From Pollenia angustigena (Eukaryota > Arthropoda > Insecta > Diptera > Polleniidae), in assembly GCA_930367215.1 (NCBI GenBank), contig OV884059.1, positions 160,826,511 through 160,890,510 of the forward strand: 64,000 bases of DNA, read 5' to 3'. Shown piece by piece: positions 58,916 through 64,000 of the stretch. The position numbers and the translations under genes are program-made. Numbering within the stretch: position 1 is the stretch's first letter; every line of letters starts with the position of its first letter. The notes below the pieces were generated by a model. The model ran no database searches. It was not told the origin of the DNA and worked only from the letters and a program-made list of their open reading frames with translations.

Positions 58916-59277
58916 TCTAGATTTTTTGGTATCCCAAAAAATGATTATGTTGTCACTAACAAAGTTATTAATGGGCTTCAATTGTTTTGAACAGTTTTAA
59001 AATGCTTTGTTTGTTTTCTACTCTGGTTCTATAGTTAACGTTGAAATCCCCTTAAGCTTTCGAAAAGTTCTTAAGGACTTTTAATTTAGATTTTTGTGGC
59101 GTTAATTAACGTTACAAACTGTGTTTTTTTTTTAATAAAAGAATTTATTTTTTATATTTTTTTAAAAACATTAATTTTTTTTTTTATTTATTAATTTGTT
59201 TGCTTTGATTTTTGTTAAAAAAAATAATAATATCTAATATGTATTTGTAATTTTTAAATACCTTATTAACATTTACA
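58916..59277. other. AT-rich non-coding DNA right of the satellite
   Basis: No gene or bounded repeat. Poly-T and AT runs dominate. Confidence 0.5.
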
Positions 59278-59578
59278 TCCCTGCTAGCATTTGGAAGTTC
59301 GTTTTTTCAAAAATCATCGGTATGAGTCTTTTTTGAGTGCTTTTGGTGACTAAAAACGAATAATCACTTGCACGCTTTAAAATCGACACAAAAGTGACTC
59401 GCGCTTATGATTTAAAGGTGTTTGATTTAAAATGCAATAACAAAAACTATTAAAAAACAGTCTCCCGACAAAAGAATTTATGATCAGAAAATGTGCGCAT
59501 ATTCTGGTATTTTAATCGCACTGAAAAGCCAAAAAAGACTTGAATATGATTAAAAAATTCAAAAAATGCTAGCTGGGA
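59278..59578. mobile_element. 301-bp MITE with TCCCWGCTAGCAT ends
   Basis: TCCCTGCTAGCATTT at the left and AAATGCTAGCTGGGA at the right are inverted with one mismatch. Inside them TCTTTTTTGAGTGCTTTTGG and its partner near 59520 (CACTGAAAAGCCAAAAAAGA) continue the inverted similarity. No target duplication longer than AT is seen. No coding capacity. Confidence 0.65.
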
Positions 59579-59798
59579 TTGAGAATATTAATTTATATTA
59601 AGAAAACATAATATAAACAATAACTACAACAACAAATTTCTTTTATATTACTATAAAATTATTTACACTTTCTAGAATAATTTATTAATTACAAAAATAT
59701 TTTTAAATAAAAATTAAAAAATAATAGAGTTGCAATTAATAGTTAAGGTGGAGTTTTTAAGACATTTAGCGAATTTTAGGGAAATTACAATACAATAA

Positions 59799-59917
59799 GT
59801 GCTGGTTAACACTCTTCAAGTTTAAGTCGTCAAATCTTGAGCTCTTTGGAGAGAGTGGAAATGCAATGGCATTCTCTTTTCTAAAGCGGCTCAAACTTGA
59901 CGAGTGTGAACCAGCAC
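59799..59917. mobile_element. 119-bp hairpin MITE with TAA duplication
   Basis: GTGCTGGTTAACACTCTTCA at the left pairs with TGACGAGTGTGAACCAGCAC at the right (imperfect), and inverted similarity extends over most of the length. TAA lies on both sides (59796-59798 and 59918-59920). The size, full-length foldback and 3-bp duplication fit a PIF/Harbinger-type miniature element. Confidence 0.78.
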
Positions 59918-59920
59918 TAA

Positions 59921-60844
59921 GTAGTTAAAATAACGCAGTATGAACTGAGTTACACATTTTTTCTTTGTAATTTTTTTTTAAAGAATGTTAGAGTGTTTAA
60001 TATTTTATTTAAAATACAATTGATAGTTGGGCAAGTATTTTTTTAAGGATTTAAAAATATTTTTAAAGAGATTCTTTATATTAAAGACATTTGAATATTA
60101 CAAAAAATATTTTTGTGTTGACTTAATTGATTAACTAAAAAAATTTTGTACATAAAACATTGATTTAAAAAAGGTACTTAATAAAAAATATAAAATAATT
60201 CGATAAATATTTTTACAGATGACGAAATAAAGTTTAAATTTATTAATATTTTAACTACAAACTAATAAAGACACTTACATAATGGAAATATTATACTTTT
60301 TACATTTAATATTGATTGTTTTTGTATAAATACTTAGTTAATAATTTTTGGGATTAAAACGTTTAGATATTTTTGTTTTTTTATTTAAAGGGTTTTCATT
60401 TAAATCACAAATAAATATTGCTACTGGTTTCACACAAACACTTGCACTTACACAGTGTAACGCTTTTCAACTTAATGAAAATGTTTTGCTCCTCTTTACT
60501 GCACTTCACTTCTCTTCTCTTCTAATGTTATGTTTAACAAATTCTATATACAAACAACAACTTAAAAATTATTATAAACAAAAAAATAATAACAATGGTA
60601 GATAAAAAAAAATGTGTTGAAAAGTTGCTTTAATTTCCTGTTTTAATTTGTATAAGAAATCTCATTAGTAAACATAATATCGATAATTTAAATGTATTAG
60701 TGTATATGACGGCTTGTGATGATGGGTTCAAAGGCTTAAATCCTTTGGTTTTTGATTTCGAATATATTTAAGTTAACATTTCTTCAACTTGTATTGAAAA
60801 CTTTCTTTTATCATTGCAAAAATTTTACTTTGAAAAGAGTTTTG
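59921..60844. other. AT-rich non-coding DNA
   Basis: Nothing supported. The 85-codon open frame at 60348-60605 has no recognisable domain and no ATG at the frame's stated start. Confidence 0.5.
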
Positions 60845-60956
60845 CCTGTATTCATAAAAATATTTTAAATTTAATAAAAGTTTACAAAACAAGTTTTCCA
60901 TGAAAATTTTCCTTCATAAACTTTTGTTAAATTTTGTAAGGGTTTAAAAATACGGA
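60845..60956. mobile_element. Diverged relative of the CCGTATTCATAAA hairpin
   Basis: CCTGTATTCATAAAAATATT at the left and a right end reading, reverse-complemented, CCGTATTTTTAAACCC are similar to the ends of 4952-5061. TAATAAAAGTTTACAAA and TTTTGTTAAATTTTGTAA continue the inversion. It is older than the copy at 4952. Confidence 0.5.
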
Positions 60957-62146
60957 GGACTATTTTTAATGTTAAATGACATACCAAAACTAATTAATTA
61001 GAAAGCTAATTAAAAATTGTGAGCTTTCAAGATCATTAAAGCAATCAAGCCTTTTCAAATCATAACTTTATATACTAAAACACGATTTTGTTTACTATAA
61101 AAAAGCATCGTTTAAAAAACTGCAGTCAAAGTAGAAAAACTGCCATTTCTTACACTACTTCATTGGCAAAAAAAAAAAAAAAAACAGTTGATTTTACTTC
61201 TGGCTCAGTAAATTTACACAGTCGCTGTCAAACAAACTTCAAAAGCGAAAAGTTGTACACAAATGTTCCTTTTTTGTTCGACAGTTTTTGGTTTTTACTG
61301 CAGTTTTTTAAACCCTTTAAAAAAGCTATTCAAGTACCGTTTCTTTTTTTGTTTAAAAATACAAACGTTTTCTAATTAAAATAAATCTTATTTTTAAAGC
61401 ATTTTTATAATACAACCATTAAAGCTTGCCTTAAGAAATCTTAACAAAACATTGAAAAATACAGCATTTGAAAATAAAATTTCGTAAATGTGTTTCAGTT
61501 AAAAAGGAGCCTTTAAAATAAATTAAATAACAATATGATGCAAATTTGTATACAAGGACTAAGCAAGCTTAATTTTTTAAATTATAACAGGATTCTTTTT
61601 AATCTTTTTTTTTTAACTTTAAAGTTTATATATGTATGCATTGCTTAGTATTTTCACTCCTAATATTCTGCAGTCTCTAAAAGATAAAAAAGCTTTAGAA
61701 AAACCATTTACGTGAGTGGTTCAAATTGATGAAGAATTAGTTTGGTTTAATTTAAAGTAAAATCTTAAAACATTATTTAAAGTTTTCAGAATATTAAAAA
61801 AAATTAAAATAAAAAAGAAAATGGACAATTTTGGACTTAGCAAAAAATACGTACTTTGTTAGTTATAATTAAAAATTAAATTTTATTTTAATACAGTTTT
61901 ATTTTTTCAGTTCAACCAAAGAATTGAATTTAATTTCAAGGAGGTCGCCAAGAAATAGTGGACTGTCTTTGTTTTTGCTTATTGGTTTTTGTATTGTTAT
62001 GATATTGAGGTTACTTTACCAAGTCAAAAACACACAATGGAAACTTAAATAGACTTTACTTAGCAGCAGAGCCTCCGTTTTAGTATGATTTAAAAAAGTA
62101 CTGGAAACTTAATTTTGTATTCATAGAAAACTTAAAGATAAATGGG
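60957..62146. other. AT-rich non-coding DNA
   Basis: No gene supported. The 95-codon open frame at 61088-61375 spans a poly-A run, is rich in Lys/Phe and shows no domain, so chance is the simplest explanation. Confidence 0.5.
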
Positions 62147-62393
62147 GCAATCAGCGCAGAAGTGGTAAAACCCACAATTTAATTTGGTTACGGTTCTGGT
62201 GTAAGATATGTTCTTTGCACTGTTCTTTACAGAGAAAAGTCGAGTAAGCCAACTGTTTGTATCCAAAACAGATGGCGCTAGAAACATAGTTTTTGCACGG
62301 ACCGTTACAACCAAGTACTATATAGCAAGAGTAGTGTCTCATCATTTTCTCATAATAAGTAGTCTTGGGTTACACCACTTCTGCGCTGATAGC
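62147..62393 (-). mobile_element. MITE, family shared with 2933-3166 (copy B)
   Basis: The ends GCAATCAGCGCAGAAGTGGT and, reverse-complemented, GCTATCAGCGCAGAAGTGGT are good inverted repeats. Reverse-complemented, the 247 bp aligns with 2933-3166 throughout, by eye about nine bases in ten. This copy retains the GTGTAACCCAAGACT segment that is missing from copy A. Target duplication is not resolved. Confidence 0.8.
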
Positions 62394-62573
62394 CTCAAAA
62401 AACATTTAAATACGAAGTCAAAAATTGGCCATAACTACTTTTCAAACAAAAACAAAATATCAAAATTTGTTTTTGATTTTTAAATAACAGATAAACGAAC
62501 GAGTTTTGCGCTCGTGTTCTAAAAAAAGGCAGTAAATGCTTCTTATAAATTATTTATTCGTGCTCAAAGCGTA

Positions 62574-62876
62574 CACAGAAAAAAATATTGCACCAGTAAA
62601 CGCATTAATCATAAATAAAATCAGTTTTAATAAAACATCAAGAGAATTAAACTTTTAATCAAGTGAATTAAACGTTTAATCAAGTGTATTAAAATTTTAA
62701 TTGACAATATTAATTTGTACCAGTAAACAAATTAATTATATCAATTCAACGTTTAATTCACTTGATTAAACGTTTAATTCACATGATTAAACGTTTAATT
62801 CCCTTGATTAAATTTTTAATTAAAACGGATTTTATTTTTGATTAATGCGTTTACTGGTGCAAAATTTTATTCTGTG
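62574..62876. mobile_element. 303-bp foldback MITE, TA-flanked, built on ATTAAACGTTTAAT
   Basis: The ends CACAGAAAAAAATATTGCAC and, reverse-complemented, CACAGAATAAAATTTTGCAC continue into ACCAGTAAACGCATTAATC on both sides, giving ends of roughly 40-60 bp. TA precedes and follows (62572-62573 and 62877-62878), as for Tc1/mariner-type insertions. The body is repeated modules of about 22 bp around ATTAAACGTTTAAT. An internal TACCAGTAAACAAATTAAT at 62718 echoes the outer end, as if a shorter element sits inside a duplicated one. Its right 176 bp match 18471-18647. Confidence 0.85.
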
Positions 62877-63126
62877 TAATTTTACAATACATAGAATTAA
62901 AACTATCCAAAAATAGTATTTATTCAAATAAAAATAGGCTTAAACTAAAGCTTTAATTAATGCTTGAGGTGCAATAACTTCCTGTAAGAAGATATAAAAG
63001 CTTTTTCTGGACTAATAATGTTAGGCAAAGTTAACCTTAAACTTAAGCTTCTTTAAACTTAAACAACGTTGTGGTGATTTACTTTTGCAAAATTTTTGAA
63101 AAATACCAAAAATAATGAAAATAATT

Positions 63127-63132
63127 TTTATT
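63127..63132 (-). terminator. Possible polyadenylation signal AATAAA
   Basis: On the minus strand AATAAA occurs about 320 nt after the stop codon of the right-edge reading frame, with no earlier AATAAA in between. The position suits the poly(A) signal of that gene, but hexamers of this kind are common in AT-rich DNA. Confidence 0.35.
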
Positions 63133-63188
63133 TATGGTTCGATTACGGATGACAATGGAACTGAAGCTCTTTTTTTCGCTAATTGCTA

Positions 63189-63228
63189 CCACACAAAAAG
63201 CTATTAAACCACACAAAAAGCTATTAAA
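63189..63228. repeat. 20-bp tandem duplication
   Basis: CCACACAAAAAGCTATTAAA occurs twice in direct succession, within the presumed 3' untranslated region of the minus-strand gene. Confidence 0.9.
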
Positions 63229-63450
63229 AAAAAATTAATTTATCGACATTAATATTTCTTAGCTGCTGTTATGAAGCTCCCGACAATACGAGTATATATA
63301 CAAAAACCAAAAGCTTTCCAACCTTTTTCTCCCATCATTGACTATATATAAAACTATAAAGTTTTTTAACTATAATACTTTTAAGGCGTTTTTAAGTTTT
63401 TCCTACAAACATTTTAACTAAAAACAAATTTCAAACTACATACATAGAAT

Positions 63451-64000
63451 TTAACTTGATTTGGGAGCATGATATGTTGACCAAAATCGTAAAAGCAAAG
63501 GTTGTTCTTCGGTTTTGACACTTTGTTCTTCTGGTTGCTTTTCACTGCTTGTAGGCTTATCTAAACGCCAGGATATTGGTAACCACCAATAGGGCTCATA
63601 AGTATTATTTTCTGTAGAAGATTCTAGATTTGCACTACTGCTACTAGTGCTTGAAGAATCTTCACTTGTTGGTGTTGTCGCTGCTGTTGTGGAAGATATT
63701 GTGGGTTCAATTGCTTTTACTGTTGCCGCAGATATCCTATTAAAGCCATTAAGCCTTATGATTTTACTATTTCTATTACTGCGGGGCGAAGAGGCAAACG
63801 TTTGTAGATCATTTGAAACTTCTTGATTACTTAAAGAAGAACTTTTAAAACTTTCTTCAGTAGAACTTTTAGGCTTTTGTGTGGTTGTTGTAGTCGTTAA
63901 TAGCGGCATTATTTTTGCCCATATTTGTAAAGTTGACGGAGTTGGTTTTTTTGGCAATGAATAACTTTCACTCAAGGAGTTGTCAGAAGAACTTAACTGA
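63451..64000 (-). CDS. 3' part of an unidentified Ser/Thr-rich protein gene
   Basis: An uninterrupted frame runs from the window edge to TAA at 63451-63453. 182 residues are visible, and no stop precedes the edge. This is by far the longest open frame here and improbable by chance in such AT-rich DNA. The reading should not be started at TTG 63975; the first in-frame ATG is 63909-63907. More likely this is the last exon, or part of it, of a gene extending beyond 64000. The protein is dominated by Ser, Thr, Glu and Pro, with a TTTTTT run and a poly-Ser stretch. It then has a distinct segment YEPYWWLPISWRL about 50 residues before the end, and finishes LLLRFWSTYHAPKSS. I see no membrane segment or named domain. 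The aromatic YWWLPISW stretch may be the conserved part. Function unknown; I do not recognise the family. Confidence 0.75.
   Translation of the reverse strand, partial: QLSSSDNSLSESYSLPKKPTPSTLQIWAKIMPLLTTTTTTQKPKSSTEESFKSSSLSNQEVSNDLQTFASSPRSNRNSKIIRLNGFNRISAATVKAIEPTISSTTAATTPTSEDSSSTSSSSANLESSTENNTYEPYWWLPISWRLDKPTSSEKQPEEQSVKTEEQPLLLRFWSTYHAPKSS

Noticed and set aside
62132..62345. Minus-strand frames sharing peptide stretches with frames near 2877-3271
   Set aside because: The similarity comes from two copies of one MITE; the frames are broken differently in each.

Overview
The window looks like non-coding DNA from an AT-rich animal genome, most likely a higher (cyclorrhaphan, perhaps calyptrate) fly. 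Support: no dense gene order, many short non-autonomous DNA transposons, GTATGTATGTA-type simple repeats, a TTCGGCTGTGCCGAA repeat that I remember from fly non-coding DNA, and one Ser/Thr-rich exon-like reading frame. The species assignment is inference. The only convincing host coding sequence is a 550-nt open frame on the minus strand at the right edge (63451-64000), apparently the 3' end of a gene.

Left flank, 1-23044: unique AT-rich DNA peppered with miniature inverted-repeat elements. Several have ends that can be fixed to the base by target-site duplications (TSDs). Five hAT-type elements have 8-bp TSDs (5693-6102, 14208-14515, 14585-15021, and 19551-21201 nested inside 19057-21266). 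Two elements have TAA duplications (6666-6882, 9134-9958). There is also a decayed Tc1/mariner-superfamily transposase fragment (11284-11497), paired inverted copies of a 400-bp repeat (5064-5462 and 7061-7451), and two clusters of ATCGATA.

Centre, 23045-58915: one tandem satellite of roughly 94 monomers of about 361 bp, all in the same orientation. The core is highly homogeneous and both edges end in decayed, partly deleted monomers. Higher-order structure is visible. A 10-monomer block of 3615 bp is duplicated in tandem (43505-47119 and 47120-50711), and other blocks recur at spacings of 8, 19 and 23 monomers. Each monomer carries six AAGCG/CGCTT cores in both orientations. In the right half a variant turns one pair into a perfect dyad.

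Within the satellite, 52667-54225 is a 1559-bp foldback-type transposon with perfect 24-bp ends and a 9-bp TSD copied from the satellite monomer. Its middle is a large inverted array of 82-bp units, each holding a CCGGCC-TTCG-GGCCGG hairpin.

Right flank, 58916-64000: more AT-rich DNA with miniature elements (59278-59578, 59799-59917, 60845-60956, 62147-62393, 62574-62876). Two of these have relatives in the left flank. The 3' exon of the minus-strand gene follows, with a possible polyadenylation signal at 63127-63132. No tRNA, rRNA, CRISPR or bacterial-type operon was recognised. The most notable system is the satellite, with its higher-order duplications, decayed edges, motif dyads and resident foldback element.
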